From assembly GCF_030551875.1 (NCBI RefSeq), contig NZ_JAUOZU010000008.1, positions 297,757 through 361,756 of the forward strand: DNA of 64,000 bases, written 5' to 3'. Position numbers and translations under genes: made by a program. Origin of the DNA: Fluviirhizobium alvei. GTDB lineage: Bacteria; Pseudomonadota; Alphaproteobacteria; Rhizobiales; Rhizobiaceae. The notes beneath the pieces are model-generated. The model saw nothing but the letters and a program-made list of their open reading frames with translations. It had not been told where the DNA came from and did no database searches. This document shows positions 50,332-59,310 of the stretch, one piece after another. How positions within the stretch are numbered: position 1 is the stretch's first letter; every line of letters starts with the position of its first letter.

Positions 50332-50624
50332 CATGCTGATTGGTCCTGTCTGGCGGCCGGTCTGCCGGACCCTGTTTTGCCGGTATTGTCAGGCCATCTC
50401 TTCCATTGCCCGCTCTTTGGAATAGTGCTAAAGAGCCCGCCATGAGCAAACGCGCATCGAAAAGCTATTTCGTCGTGCTGCAGGACCGCAAGCGCCTGCC
50501 GCAGCGCTTTTTTGCTGCCCTTTCCGGCCGCGCGACTGCCCATCTTGGCTGATCTTCCCGTTGCTCCGGCAATCCGGGGCCAAGATGCATGCCCAACTTC
50601 CCTTAAAAACAGTCGGTGAACACC
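50332..50624. other. Gap between fdsD and leuC
   Basis: About 290 bases. Contains one short frame (MSKRASKSYFVV, about 36 codons, ATG near 50442) without a good ribosome site or leucine-codon run, so I do not call a gene or a leader peptide. The leuC promoter should lie here; no clear terminator is seen after fdsD. Confidence 0.4.
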
Positions 50625-52034
50625 ATGAGCGCACCTCGCACCCTTTATGACAAGATCTGGGACGATCACGTTGTCGATACCCAGCCGGACGGCACCTGTC
50701 TTCTCTATATCGATCGCCACCTCGTCCACGAAGTGACGAGCCCGCAGGCATTCGAAGGCCTGCGCATGGCGCATCGCAAGGTCCGCGCTCCGGAAAAGAC
50801 ACTCGCCGTCGTTGACCACAATGTGCCGACCTCGCCCGATCGCCATCTCGGCATCAAGAACGAGGAAAGCCGCATCCAGGTCGAGGCGCTTGCCACCAAT
50901 GCTGCCGAGTTCGGCGTCGAGTACTACTCCGAAAACGACAAGCGCCAGGGTATCGTCCATATCGTCGGACCGGAACAGGGCTTCACCCTGCCGGGCATGA
51001 CCATCGTCTGCGGCGATTCTCATACATCCACCCATGGCGCTTTCGGCGCGCTTGCCCATGGTATCGGTACCTCGGAAGTCGAGCATGTTCTCGCGACCCA
51101 AACGCTGATCCAGAAGAAGGCCAAGAACATGCTGGTGCGCGTTGACGGCCAGCTGCCGCCGGGCGTCACCGCCAAGGATATCATTCTCGCCATCATCGGC
51201 GAGATCGGTACCGCAGGCGGTACCGGCCATGTCATCGAATTTGCCGGCGAAGCGATCCGTTCGCTGTCGATGGAAGGCCGCATGACGGTCTGCAACATGA
51301 CGATCGAAGGCGGCGCCCGCGCCGGCCTGATCGCTCCCGACGAAAAGACCTTCGAATATATCAAGGGCCGTCCGCGCGCCCCCAAGGGCGAAGAGCTCGA
51401 ACAGGCGATCGAATACTGGAAGACGCTGCAGTCCGACGAAGGCGCCCATTACGATCGCGTCGTCGTTCTCGATGCAGCCAACCTGCCGCCGATCGTTTCC
51501 TGGGGCTCGTCGCCGGAAGATGTGATCTCGGTTCAGGGTACGGTTCCGAATCCGGATGACATTGCCGACGAAAACAAGCGGACCTCCAAGTGGCGCGCGC
51601 TCGACTATATGGGCCTCAAGCCCGGTACGCCGATCACCGACATCGCGATCGACCGCGTCTTCATCGGTTCGTGCACCAACGGCCGCATCGAAGATCTGCG
51701 CGCCGTCGCCAAGGTGGTCGAAGGCAAGAAGGTTGCCTCGACCGTCAATGCGATGATCGTGCCGGGTTCGGGTCTCGTCAAGGAGCAGGCGGAAGCCGAA
51801 GGTCTCGACAAGATCTTCAAGGAAGCCGGTTTCGACTGGCGTGAGCCGGGTTGCTCTATGTGCCTCGCCATGAACGATGATCGCCTCAAGCCCTACGAGC
51901 GTTGCGCGTCGACTTCCAACCGCAACTTCGAAGGCCGTCAGGGCTTCAAGGGCCGCACCCATCTCGTGTCGCCAGCCATGGCGGCGGCAGCCGCGATTGC
52001 CGGCCACTTCGTCGATATTCGCGACTGGAAATAA
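50625..52034 (+). CDS. leuC: 3-isopropylmalate dehydratase large subunit
   Basis: 469 residues, aconitase fold. The 4Fe-4S ligands lie in [10 protein letters not shown] and GCSMCLAMN, and the substrate site includes [19 protein letters not shown]. With LeuD it isomerises 2- to 3-isopropylmalate in leucine synthesis. ATG 50625 is taken; an in-frame GTG three codons earlier is also possible. The gene ends at a strong terminator. Confidence 0.97.
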   Translation: MSAPRTLYDKIWDDHVVDTQPDGTCLLYIDRHLVHEVTSPQAFEGLRMAHRKVRAPEKTLAVVDHNVPTSPDRHLGIKNEESRIQVEALATNAAEFGVEYYSENDKRQGIVHIVGPEQGFTLPGMTIVCGDSHTSTHGAFGALAHGIGTSEVEHVLATQTLIQKKAKNMLVRVDGQLPPGVTAKDIILAIIGEIGTAGGTGHVIEFAGEAIRSLSMEGRMTVCNMTIEGGARAGLIAPDEKTFEYIKGRPRAPKGEELEQAIEYWKTLQSDEGAHYDRVVVLDAANLPPIVSWGSSPEDVISVQGTVPNPDDIADENKRTSKWRALDYMGLKPGTPITDIAIDRVFIGSCTNGRIEDLRAVAKVVEGKKVASTVNAMIVPGSGLVKEQAEAEGLDKIFKEAGFDWREPGCSMCLAMNDDRLKPYERCASTSNRNFEGRQGFKGRTHLVSPAMAAAAAIAGHFVDIRDWK

Positions 52035-52044
52035 CCGATTCCGA

Positions 52045-52070
52045 GAAAGCCGCCTTCGGGCGGCTTTCTT
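52045..52070. terminator. UUCG-loop terminator of leuC
   Basis: GAAAGCCGCC (52045-52054) pairs perfectly with GGCGGCTTTC (52059-52068) around TTCG, followed by TTGTCT. It can also end the convergent DUF982 transcript. Confidence 0.88.
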
Positions 52071-52085
52071 GTCTCTGCTATCGAT

Positions 52086-52331
52086 TCAGCCCAAATGCAG
52101 ATGGGCTTCGATCGCCGCCGCAATAAAGGCCTTGCGGGCTTCTGCCGGTTCAAGATGTCCGTGCAGCACTTCATCACACACATGGTCGGCGAGACGATAG
52201 CGACTTCCGCTCGTATCGGGCCAATGGTCGTGCAGGGTCTTAAAGGCTTGCCTCACGGTTCTGACCGTCGTTCGGGTGCCGGATTGGGGATCCTCGACGA
52301 CGATGGCTGGCTTCCAGGCTGTCTTCCTCAT
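52086..52331 (-). CDS. DUF982 family protein
   Basis: 81 residues, a small family almost confined to rhizobia. Family marks: VRTVRQAFKTLHDHWP, a YRLAD...C segment and ARKAFIAAAIEAHLHL at the end. Function unknown. Convergent with leuC across the terminator. It supports the rhizobial origin of the window. Confidence 0.87.
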   Translation of the reverse strand: MRKTAWKPAIVVEDPQSGTRTTVRTVRQAFKTLHDHWPDTSGSRYRLADHVCDEVLHGHLEPAEARKAFIAAAIEAHLHLG

Positions 52332-52443
52332 GACACCACCTCCTGTTTCCGAGGCCTCTCATTCTCCGCCTGTTTGGCCGCTCTGTCAGTTCCAACCCTT
52401 TGCGGTGGTAAACCAACGGTTAAAACAGTGTCGTGCTGCGCCT

Positions 52444-53253
52444 TCAGTTGAAATCCAGCACCAGGGCCCGGTGATCGGAGACTTCCGGTTCCGCAACCAC
52501 GTCGAAACGGACGATTGCGGCTTCTGGCGAAACGAGCAGATAGTCGGCATAGCGCCCGGCCTTGGCATAATAGGACGTTCTTGTATCGGAAAAGCCACGC
52601 GTGGTGATGAGCTCGGTCAATCCACGTTCTGAAAGCATTTCGAACGTTTTGCTGTCAGGAAGCAGATTGAAATCGCCGCAGACGATCATGGCTTCGCCTA
52701 GACGGCGGAAACGATCGACCAAGCTTGCGAGCCGTTCGGCCTGGGCCGTCCGCGCTGGCGTATCCGCCTTGCCGACCGGATCGCGCAGGCCATGCAGCTG
52801 GATGATGGTGAAAATTCTTCCGGTGTAACCGTCATAGAGCCGTAAGGCATGGGCGTTGCGCGGTCGCGGATGTTCGCCCCATCCCGAGGCGGAGAAATCG
52901 CCATGGATGAACGCAACCGCCTGCTCGATGACCGATAGACGATTGGAAACGAATGTGGCGATACCGAATTCCGAAGGATAGGGCCGGCCCACTTCATCCT
53001 CCAGCGTGCCGCGCGCCGATGGGCTTAACCAGCCGCGATGGTTCGGAACCGCGGCTGCGACTTCCTCGAAGAGACGGGCGCGCTGCGGCAAGACGAGATC
53101 GCCATCGCGATAGTCGAGCCATCCGGAGGGTGCTGCCGGCGTGTGCACGATTTCCTGCAAGCACAGGATATCGGCTCCAGCGCCGGCCAGATAGGGGATC
53201 AGCGGCTCATGGACACGCCCGCCCCAGGCATTCAAGGACAGGATTCGTACCAT
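52444..53253 (-). CDS. Endonuclease/exonuclease/phosphatase family protein
   Basis: 269 residues, EEP fold: LSLNAWGG start, ILCLQEIVH with the metal-binding Glu, VCGDFNLLPDSKTF and SDHRALV at the C-terminus carry the catalytic residues. The substrate could be DNA, a phospholipid or an inositol phosphate; the motifs differ from ExoIII, so it is not a second xthA. It stands alone, about 110 bases from DUF982. Confidence 0.87.
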   Translation of the reverse strand: MVRILSLNAWGGRVHEPLIPYLAGAGADILCLQEIVHTPAAPSGWLDYRDGDLVLPQRARLFEEVAAAVPNHRGWLSPSARGTLEDEVGRPYPSEFGIATFVSNRLSVIEQAVAFIHGDFSASGWGEHPRPRNAHALRLYDGYTGRIFTIIQLHGLRDPVGKADTPARTAQAERLASLVDRFRRLGEAMIVCGDFNLLPDSKTFEMLSERGLTELITTRGFSDTRTSYYAKAGRYADYLLVSPEAAIVRFDVVAEPEVSDHRALVLDFN

Positions 53254-53323
53254 GGCTCCGCTTCTCCTCCGTGGTGGTTCCCTCGGTCGAGGCGACCCTA
53301 TTGCGATGAGCGTCAGGAACCGA

Positions 53324-54154
53324 TCAGAAGGTTGCCGTCATCGGATCGGGCCCGACACGATTTCCCGGCCCATCGAGCGCATCGAGTGCCTTGGTCGCCG
53401 CTTCGCCGAGCTCGAAATCGAAGACCTGGAAATTCTCGACGATGCGCGACGGGGTCACTGATTTCGGGATGACGATCAGACCCTTTTCCATGTGCCAGCG
53501 GATGATAACCTGCGCCACCGACTTTCCGAGCCGTTCGGCGACTTCGGTGATGACGGGATTGGCCAGCAGATGACCCTGGCCGAGCGGGCTCCAGGACTGG
53601 GTCTTGATGCCATGCTTTTCATGGAACTCGCGCAGAGGCTTCTGCTGGAAATCCGGATGCAGTTCGACCTGGTTGAGGACGGGGACCACGCCGGTTTCGC
53701 CGATGATGCGTTCCAGATGCTCCGGATAGAAGTTCGACACACCGATCGAATTGGCACGGCCTTCTTCCTTCAGACGGATCAAAGCCTTCCAGGCTTCGAC
53801 ATATTTACCGCGATGCGGCGACGGCCAATGGATGAGAAAGAGATCGACATAGTCGGTCTTCAGGCGCGCCAGGCTCTGGTCGAATGCCGTCAACGCGTCA
53901 TCGAAGCTGTGGCGATCGTTCCAGAGCTTAGTGGTGAGGAAGATCTCCGACCGGGGAAGGCCGGAAGCGATCAGGCCTTCGCCGACACCGGATTCGTTTT
54001 CGTAAATGGCGGCGGTGTCGACATGGCGATAACCGGCATCGAGCGCAGTCTTGACGACCATTGCCGCCGTATCGTTCGGCGTCTGCCAGACGCCGAGGCC
54101 GACTTGCGGGATCGAGTGACCGTCGTTGAATTGGATTGAGGGTTGCGTGCTCAA
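53324..54154 (-). CDS. Aldo/keto reductase
   Basis: 276 residues, NADPH-dependent TIM-barrel reductase with the full catalytic tetrad: Asp46, Tyr51, Lys76 and His109 (VDTAAIYENE, TTKLWND, FLIHWPSP). The late IPKSVTPSRI segment is the cofactor phosphate loop. It is similar to 2,5-diketo-D-gluconate reductase-type enzymes; the natural substrate is unknown. The start is probably TTG 54154, since AGGAGAG lies just upstream and homologues begin near there; the ATG at 54223 would add 23 atypical residues. Confidence 0.9.
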   Translation of the reverse strand: MSTQPSIQFNDGHSIPQVGLGVWQTPNDTAAMVVKTALDAGYRHVDTAAIYENESGVGEGLIASGLPRSEIFLTTKLWNDRHSFDDALTAFDQSLARLKTDYVDLFLIHWPSPHRGKYVEAWKALIRLKEEGRANSIGVSNFYPEHLERIIGETGVVPVLNQVELHPDFQQKPLREFHEKHGIKTQSWSPLGQGHLLANPVITEVAERLGKSVAQVIIRWHMEKGLIVIPKSVTPSRIVENFQVFDFELGEAATKALDALDGPGNRVGPDPMTATF

Positions 54155-54334
54155 GGGTCTCTCCTGCTGATTTGTCTGAAAATGGAGACCGGCCCGAAGG
54201 GGCGGAATGGAATGGGTCTCCAATATCGGTCACTTCATCCGGGGTTTAAAGGGGGATGACCGAAAATGTTGGATGTGGTTGGCCTTCCTGCTCTGTTACC
54301 GTCAGCCTTGTCGCATGGAGCAGGGTGAGGACGG

Positions 54335-54868
54335 ATGGCGGGAATGGGAAAAATGCGGAGGCTTCTTTTGCTTCGCCATGGCAAGTCGGTCTGGCCCGAC
54401 TTTGTCGATGATCATGACCGGCCGTTAGCCCCTCGGGGAGAGAAGGCCAGCCGGATCATTGGCGCTTATCTCGGTCGGCTCGATCCACGGCCGGACGGGG
54501 TGATTGTCTCGACGGCAAAGCGGACCATGGCAACCTGGGAAGAGGTTCGGCCGTACCTCGCCGCAAACCTGGACAGCACCGAAACATCGGCGATTTACGA
54601 AGCGTCCGCCGAAGATCTTATGGCTGAGCTTCGCAAGGTTGGTGATGAGGTTCAAACGCTGCTCGTGATCGGCCATAATCCGGGCCTGCAAGCGCTGGCA
54701 TTGACTTTGATCGGTGAGGATCATTCGGATGCGGCCGCCCGGCTGGCAACAAAGTTCCCGACGGCTGCTCTTGCCATGATCGATCTTGCCATCGATCACT
54801 GGAGCGACCTTCACCCGGAGACCGGGCGTCTCTATGCCTTCGTGACCCCGAAAACACTCAACGAATGA
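54335..54868 (+). CDS. SixA-like histidine phosphatase
   Basis: 177 residues. The RHGKS box (LLLLRHGKSVWPD) has the catalytic histidine; the second histidine is in VIGHNPGL. SixA-type enzymes remove phosphate from phosphohistidine on signalling proteins, but small phosphoesterases have the same fold. Several in-frame ATGs (54335, 54344, 54353) are possible; GAGGACGG precedes the first. Confidence 0.88.
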   Translation: MAGMGKMRRLLLLRHGKSVWPDFVDDHDRPLAPRGEKASRIIGAYLGRLDPRPDGVIVSTAKRTMATWEEVRPYLAANLDSTETSAIYEASAEDLMAELRKVGDEVQTLLVIGHNPGLQALALTLIGEDHSDAAARLATKFPTAALAMIDLAIDHWSDLHPETGRLYAFVTPKTLNE

Positions 54869-55211
54869 TCAGCGCCGCCTTCATGAAACTGCGCTCGTTG
54901 TGAAAGCGGCCGACTTCGGTGATCTCGTCTGGGGTACAGCCGACAATCAACTTGAGTTCGGTGTCCGATTTCATCAGATCAACGGTGCAGGCGACGGCGC
55001 TGACGCGGCGATCGTAAGCGGTGCCGATCCAGACATCGACGCCGCCCTGATCGGCGTTGCGCGTGCCTTCGAGATAGCCGTAGTCGAGCGGGTAGATCAT
55101 CTTGGGAAAGCGCGGATGTGCGCTCCCCTTCGGTCGGTCGATGATGACCTGGCTGGTCTCGACCAACTGATCCAATGCCTTCCAGAAGGCGATATCGACG
55201 ATCCTGTTCAT
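54858..55211 (-). CDS. Inorganic pyrophosphatase-like short protein
   Basis: 117 residues, shorter than family I pyrophosphatases (about 170-180). The lysine/arginine and YPLDYGYLEGT segments match the family, but the D-G-D-P-x-D-V metal site is replaced by an N-A-D-Q-G-G-V-D-V sequence, so at least one acidic ligand and the proline are lost. Enzyme activity is therefore doubtful. ATG 55211 has AAGGAG upstream. Convergent with the SixA gene: their ends overlap by 11 bases. Confidence 0.8.
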   Translation of the reverse strand: MNRIVDIAFWKALDQLVETSQVIIDRPKGSAHPRFPKMIYPLDYGYLEGTRNADQGGVDVWIGTAYDRRVSAVACTVDLMKSDTELKLIVGCTPDEITEVGRFHNERSFMKAALIIR

Positions 55212-55288
55212 GCACGGCTCCTTAAATGTCGGGAGCGGCATAGCGGAGTTTTGCAGAACTATTGTGTCAGTCCCGGGTGGGATGGCGA

Positions 55289-55822
55289 TTACAGGATGCG
55301 GACAAGCGTTCCCTTCCGGATCAGTTTCAAAAGGCGCAGCATGTCGCCGCGACGAACAGCGACGCAGCCCTCCGTGGGCTTGTAGCCCGGCCTTGCGAGG
55401 TGGAAGAAGATCGCCGAACCGGCACCACGCCTGCGGCTCGAGATGTTCCAGTCCATCACGAGGCAGAGGTCGTAGAGATGATCGTCACGCATCATCTTCT
55501 CATGGCTCGGAGAGAAGGGCGTCCGGACGAGCCGGTTGTAGTTCGCATCGTCAGGGCTATCGCACCAGAGCATTGAGGACCGGATCGGGATCATTGGCAG
55601 GTTGGTTGAGGGCCGGGCCAGCCGGTCAGCGCGGTAGAAGCCATAGAGGATCGGCATCGCTGTGATCGGCGTGGCGCCATCACCCTCCCGTTTGCGGCTC
55701 GATCGGCCGGAACGACCGATGGCTGCCCGGAAGGTCAAGGGTCCCGCCTGGACAAGCGCCTTCCTGGGTTGGCCGGGAGCTGCGCGCACGGTGATCAAGG
55801 TCTTGTCTCTCTTGGCCATCAT
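55289..55822 (-). CDS. L,D-transpeptidase (YkuD-like) family protein
   Basis: 177 residues. The YkuD-type motif H-x-n-T-E-G-C is seen as FFHLARPGYKPTEGCVAV near the C-terminus, giving the catalytic histidine and cysteine. No signal peptide is evident with either possible start, which is unusual for a cell-wall enzyme; the related DUF-type ErfK proteins in rhizobia are similar. Start at ATG 55822 (MMAKRDK); the reading could extend to 55936. Divergent from the response regulator gene. Confidence 0.8.
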   Translation of the reverse strand: MMAKRDKTLITVRAAPGQPRKALVQAGPLTFRAAIGRSGRSSRKREGDGATPITAMPILYGFYRADRLARPSTNLPMIPIRSSMLWCDSPDDANYNRLVRTPFSPSHEKMMRDDHLYDLCLVMDWNISSRRRGAGSAIFFHLARPGYKPTEGCVAVRRGDMLRLLKLIRKGTLVRIL

Positions 55823-55953
55823 CACATTCTGTTGTCTTGCAGGTGAAGAGCGGTTTCGGCATTGGCTGAGCCAGGATTTCGCGGGCTTGTGCATCTGCCT
55901 GAAAATCTGGCATATCAAGCATGTAATCTGTGTCAAAGCAAAAGAAGCCGACC

Positions 55954-56637
55954 ATGACAGCCCGGACTATCCTACTGGTGGACGACGACGCCGACCTGCG
56001 CGAGACGCTGGTGGAGCAGCTTGGGCTCTATGAAGAGTTCCAGGTCCGTGAGGAGGCATCGGCAACCAAGGGGATCCAGACCGCTCGTGCCGGGCAGGTG
56101 GATCTTCTGATCATGGATGTCGGTCTGCCGGACATGGACGGGCGCGAGGCCGTGAAGCTGTTGCGCAAGGGCGGTTTCAAGAGCCCGGTCATTATGCTGA
56201 CGGGCCATGACACCGATGCCGATACGATCCTCGGGCTAGAGGCCGGTGCCAATGATTATGTGACGAAACCCTTTCGGTTTGCCGTGCTTTTGGCGCGCAT
56301 CCGGGCGCAGCTGCGCCAGTACGAGCAGAGTGAAGACGCGACTTTCCAGGTCGGGCCCTACATTTTCAAGCCAGCGCAAAAGCTGTTGGTCGATGGCGAT
56401 GGCAAGAAGATCAGGCTGACGGAAAAGGAAGCTTCGATCATCCGCTATCTGTTCCGCGCCGGCCAGAAGGCCGTCACGCGTGACGAACTGCTCGAGGAAG
56501 TCTGGGGTTACAATTCCGGCGTCACGACTCATACGCTCGAGACCCACGTCTATCGCCTGCGCCAGAAGATCGAACGGGATCCATCCAATGCCGAGATCCT
56601 GGTTACAGAAAATGGCGGCTACAAGATCATTCCCTGA
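55954..56637 (+). CDS. OmpR-class response regulator, probably CenR-like
   Basis: 227 residues. The receiver domain has Asp10/Asp11 and the phosphate-accepting Asp55, with Thr83 and Lys105; the second half is a winged-helix DNA-binding domain with GVTTHTLETHVYRLRQKIE. The sequence LTEKEA...RAGQK and the ANDYVTKPF segment match the CenR-type regulator of alphaproteobacteria as I remember it, which controls envelope genes; this is from memory and not checked. No kinase gene is next to it. Confidence 0.88.
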   Translation: MTARTILLVDDDADLRETLVEQLGLYEEFQVREEASATKGIQTARAGQVDLLIMDVGLPDMDGREAVKLLRKGGFKSPVIMLTGHDTDADTILGLEAGANDYVTKPFRFAVLLARIRAQLRQYEQSEDATFQVGPYIFKPAQKLLVDGDGKKIRLTEKEASIIRYLFRAGQKAVTRDELLEEVWGYNSGVTTHTLETHVYRLRQKIERDPSNAEILVTENGGYKIIP

Positions 56638-56652
56638 CGGAGCCTGAGGCGT

Positions 56653-57105
56653 ATGGCACTCAAGGACGACATCGTTCTGCTCGCAAAACTGCCGATCTTC
56701 GACGGTGTCTCGGAGGAGCATCTGCGGCTGCTTGCCTTCGGAGCCGAGCGCCGGAAACTCGAAAAGGGTCATGTTCTCTTTCGCGAAGGAGCGGCGGCGG
56801 ACAGTGCCTTCATAGTTCTCTCCGGCCATTTGCGGCTTAGTCGCCACACGACCCAGGGCGAAAAGCCGATCGACGAGGCCGGTCCCGGCACCATTCTTTC
56901 GGAGATCGCCATGATTTCTGAGGCTGATCGCCATTTTACCGCGACGGCATCTGTCGAAAGCGAAGTCATGCGCATCACCCGCACGCTGTTTCGCAGGATG
57001 CTGGAAGAATATCCCGACATCGCCGCAGCGATGCAGCGGCGCCTGCGGGAGAATTTCACCCGGTTGACAGCGGCGCTCGACAGCGTCTCGGGCGCCTTCC
57101 GCTGA
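56653..57105 (+). CDS. Stand-alone cyclic-nucleotide-binding domain protein
   Basis: 150 residues: a single CAP-like cyclic nucleotide-binding domain (GHVLFREGAAADSAFIVLSGHL, then a GTILSEIAMI phosphate-binding cassette) plus a short C-terminal helix. No DNA-binding domain is present. The conserved Glu and Arg of the cassette are recognisable. It follows the response regulator by 15 bases, so they are one operon. GAGG precedes the ATG. Confidence 0.85.
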   Translation: MALKDDIVLLAKLPIFDGVSEEHLRLLAFGAERRKLEKGHVLFREGAAADSAFIVLSGHLRLSRHTTQGEKPIDEAGPGTILSEIAMISEADRHFTATASVESEVMRITRTLFRRMLEEYPDIAAAMQRRLRENFTRLTAALDSVSGAFR

Positions 57106-57113
57106 CGTCGCCT

Positions 57114-58067
57114 ATGGCGGGTGATACCCCTCCGAAAGTGATCGGGATTCTCGTCGCCGACGGTTTTGCGCTCATGTCTTTCGCTTCAGTGGTGGAGCCG
57201 TTGCGCGCCGCCAATCTTGTTGCCGGCAGAGAGCTCTATCACACGATTTTTTTCTCCATCACCGGTGGTGTGCGACAGGCGTCCTGCGGGGCCTTGATCG
57301 AGACGGTTCCCATCGGTTCTTCGGACGATCGTTCGGATCTGCTTTTCGTTGTGATTGGCGGGGATCCGCAGGTGCAGGCAACCGATCCTGCCTTGCTGGC
57401 AGCGCTTCGCAGACAGGCGAGGCAGGGTGTACGGATCGCCGGCGTCTCCGGCGGACCGATGGTAATGGCCGCCGCCGGCCTTCTTGCCGATCATCGTTTC
57501 ACCATTCATTGGGAACATGCGGCGGCACTGACCGAGATGATGCCGGACCTCGTGCCGCTCAAGGTCAGATATGTGATCGACCGCGATCGCATCACTTGCG
57601 GCGGCGGTATTGCGCCTCTCGATCTGATGCACGAGTTGATTGGGACTGACCATGGTGGAGACCTCGCCCAGCGGGTCAGCGATTGGTTCCTGCATGTCCA
57701 TGTCGATGCTGCGGCCGGTCCCCAGAGAGCATCCGTCAGCGAGCGCTACCAGGTTCACAATGGCAGGCTGGCCCTGATGCTGGAAATGATGGAAGCGACA
57801 ATCGAACGGCCACTGAGCCGGCGCGAGATTGCAGTCAGAACGGGTATCTCCGAGCGCCATGTCGACCGGCTGTTTGCTTTGCATCTCAAATCCGGCTTTC
57901 GTGCCGAATATCTGAGAATAAGGCTTGAGCGTGCGCGGTCTCTGTTGCGGCAAAGCGCGATGACCGTGAGCGAAATCGCTTATGCCACCGGCTTTGCCAA
58001 TGCCTCCCATTTCTCGCGGGCCTATCGCCAGGCTTTTAGTGAAAATCCCGGAAAAACACGCAAATAG
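57114..58067 (+). CDS. glxA: GlxA-family transcriptional regulator (DJ-1/PfpI plus AraC)
   Basis: 317 residues. An N-terminal type-1 amidotransferase-like domain (about 9-175), in which the catalytic cysteine is replaced (GVSGGPMVMAAAGLL), is joined to a C-terminal AraC domain with two helix-turn-helix units (REIAVRTGISERHVDRLF and VSEIAYATGFANASHFSRAY). It senses a ligand and regulates genes, not an enzyme. Its place ahead of glxBCD fits the S. meliloti-type glxABCD group. Confidence 0.87.
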   Translation: MAGDTPPKVIGILVADGFALMSFASVVEPLRAANLVAGRELYHTIFFSITGGVRQASCGALIETVPIGSSDDRSDLLFVVIGGDPQVQATDPALLAALRRQARQGVRIAGVSGGPMVMAAAGLLADHRFTIHWEHAAALTEMMPDLVPLKVRYVIDRDRITCGGGIAPLDLMHELIGTDHGGDLAQRVSDWFLHVHVDAAAGPQRASVSERYQVHNGRLALMLEMMEATIERPLSRREIAVRTGISERHVDRLFALHLKSGFRAEYLRIRLERARSLLRQSAMTVSEIAYATGFANASHFSRAYRQAFSENPGKTRK

Positions 58068-58134
58068 GTCCGCAAGTGGTTTCCTCAGGGGGGATTTTTT
58101 GTCATGGTCTGCAAATTGTGGAGAAGGAAGCGTC

Positions 58135-58839
58135 ATGACGGATGAGAAGGATGCTGGGACAAGGGCCGGACGTTTGCGGGCAAATTCGGCCAAGAACGGC
58201 ATCCCCTTTCAGGATCCACATGCCGTGCGAGACGCCAAGGAAAACAACCTTGAGATGGCGATTGGCCACGAGGTTCGGACTCTACGCAAGAAGTTGGGCA
58301 TTACCGGTGCCGATCTTGCTTCCGCCACCGGAATTTCGCTTGGCATGCTCTCCAAGATTGAAAATGGCAATACGTCGCCGTCGTTAACGACGCTTCAGTC
58401 CCTGGCGCAGGCGCTTGGCGTTCCGGTCACGGCCTTTTTCCGGCGCTTTGAAGAGGTCCGCAACGCGGTTTTCGTCAAGGCCGGCGAGGGCGTGGAGATT
58501 GAGCGGCGGGGAACGCGGTCCGGCCATCAATACAATCTGCTCGGCCATATCGGCAACAATGCCTCGGGCGTCATGGTCGAACCCTATCTCATTACGCTTA
58601 CAGCCGATTCGGATGTGTTTCCGACATTCCAGCATGAGGGGCTTGAATTCCTCTACATGCTGGAAGGCGAGGTCCAGTACCGCCATGGCGACCGTCTCTA
58701 TCCGATGCAGCCGGGCGACAGTCTGTTCTTCGATGCCGATGCCCCGCATGGTCCGGAAGTGCTGGTCAAACTACCGGCAAAATACCTCTCGATCATCACC
58801 TATCCCGACAAGGGAAAGGCACGCGGTGGACGCGACTAA
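58135..58839 (+). CDS. XRE-family regulator with cupin domain
   Basis: 234 residues. Helix-turn-helix at about 50-95 (LGITGADLASATGISLGMLSKIE), then a small beta-barrel cupin at 140-225 (EFLYMLEGEVQYRHGDRLY, with PGDSLFFDADAPHGPE). Such proteins often control amine or amino-acid catabolism. AAGGAAG lies before ATG 58135. It starts the run of same-strand genes to glnT. Confidence 0.9.
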   Translation: MTDEKDAGTRAGRLRANSAKNGIPFQDPHAVRDAKENNLEMAIGHEVRTLRKKLGITGADLASATGISLGMLSKIENGNTSPSLTTLQSLAQALGVPVTAFFRRFEEVRNAVFVKAGEGVEIERRGTRSGHQYNLLGHIGNNASGVMVEPYLITLTADSDVFPTFQHEGLEFLYMLEGEVQYRHGDRLYPMQPGDSLFFDADAPHGPEVLVKLPAKYLSIITYPDKGKARGGRD

Positions 58840-58911
58840 AAAATTTCCCGGTAGTTGAAATAGTTTCTTATGGGTGATAGCGTCCCTCTCAATCGCAACG
58901 GGAGGCTGTCC

Positions 58912-59292
58912 ATGAGAAAACTGATTTCGTCCGGCTCACCCTTCGAAAAGACGGCCGGTTATTCGCGCGCTGTGACCGATGGGGATTTCTGCTGGGTCGC
59001 CGGCACCACCGGCTACGACTATGCAACGATGCAAATGCCCGAGAGTGTAGAGGCCCAGACCCGCAACACGCTTGAAACAATCAAGAAGGCGCTCGATGAG
59101 GCAGGCTTCTCGATTCACGATGTAGTGCGCGCCAACTATTACGTGACCGACCGGGATTATGTGGACACCGTCTTTCCGATCCTGGGCGAGTATTTCGGCG
59201 AGATCCGTCCGGCAGCGACGATGATCATCTGCCAGCTCAACAAACCTGAAATGAAGATCGAGATCGAGGTGACGGCGCGCAAGCGTTCGTGA
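58912..59292 (+). CDS. RidA (YjgF/YER057c/UK114) family protein
   Basis: 126 residues, normal length. RidA proteins hydrolyse reactive enamine/imine intermediates from amino-acid metabolism. Features: ISSGSPFEKTAGYSRAV, FCWVAGTTGYD, the YVTDRDY segment and the C-terminal E-I-E-V-T-A motif. The catalytic arginine of the RidA subfamily is probably replaced, so this may be of another Rid group. GGGAGG precedes ATG 58912. Confidence 0.9.
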   Translation: MRKLISSGSPFEKTAGYSRAVTDGDFCWVAGTTGYDYATMQMPESVEAQTRNTLETIKKALDEAGFSIHDVVRANYYVTDRDYVDTVFPILGEYFGEIRPAATMIICQLNKPEMKIEIEVTARKRS

Positions 59293-59310
59293 TCCTGGAA
59301 AGGAGAAACC

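Noticed and set aside
50442..50552. Short frame ahead of leuC as a possible leucine leader peptide
   Set aside because: No run of leucine codons and no attenuator hairpins were seen after it.
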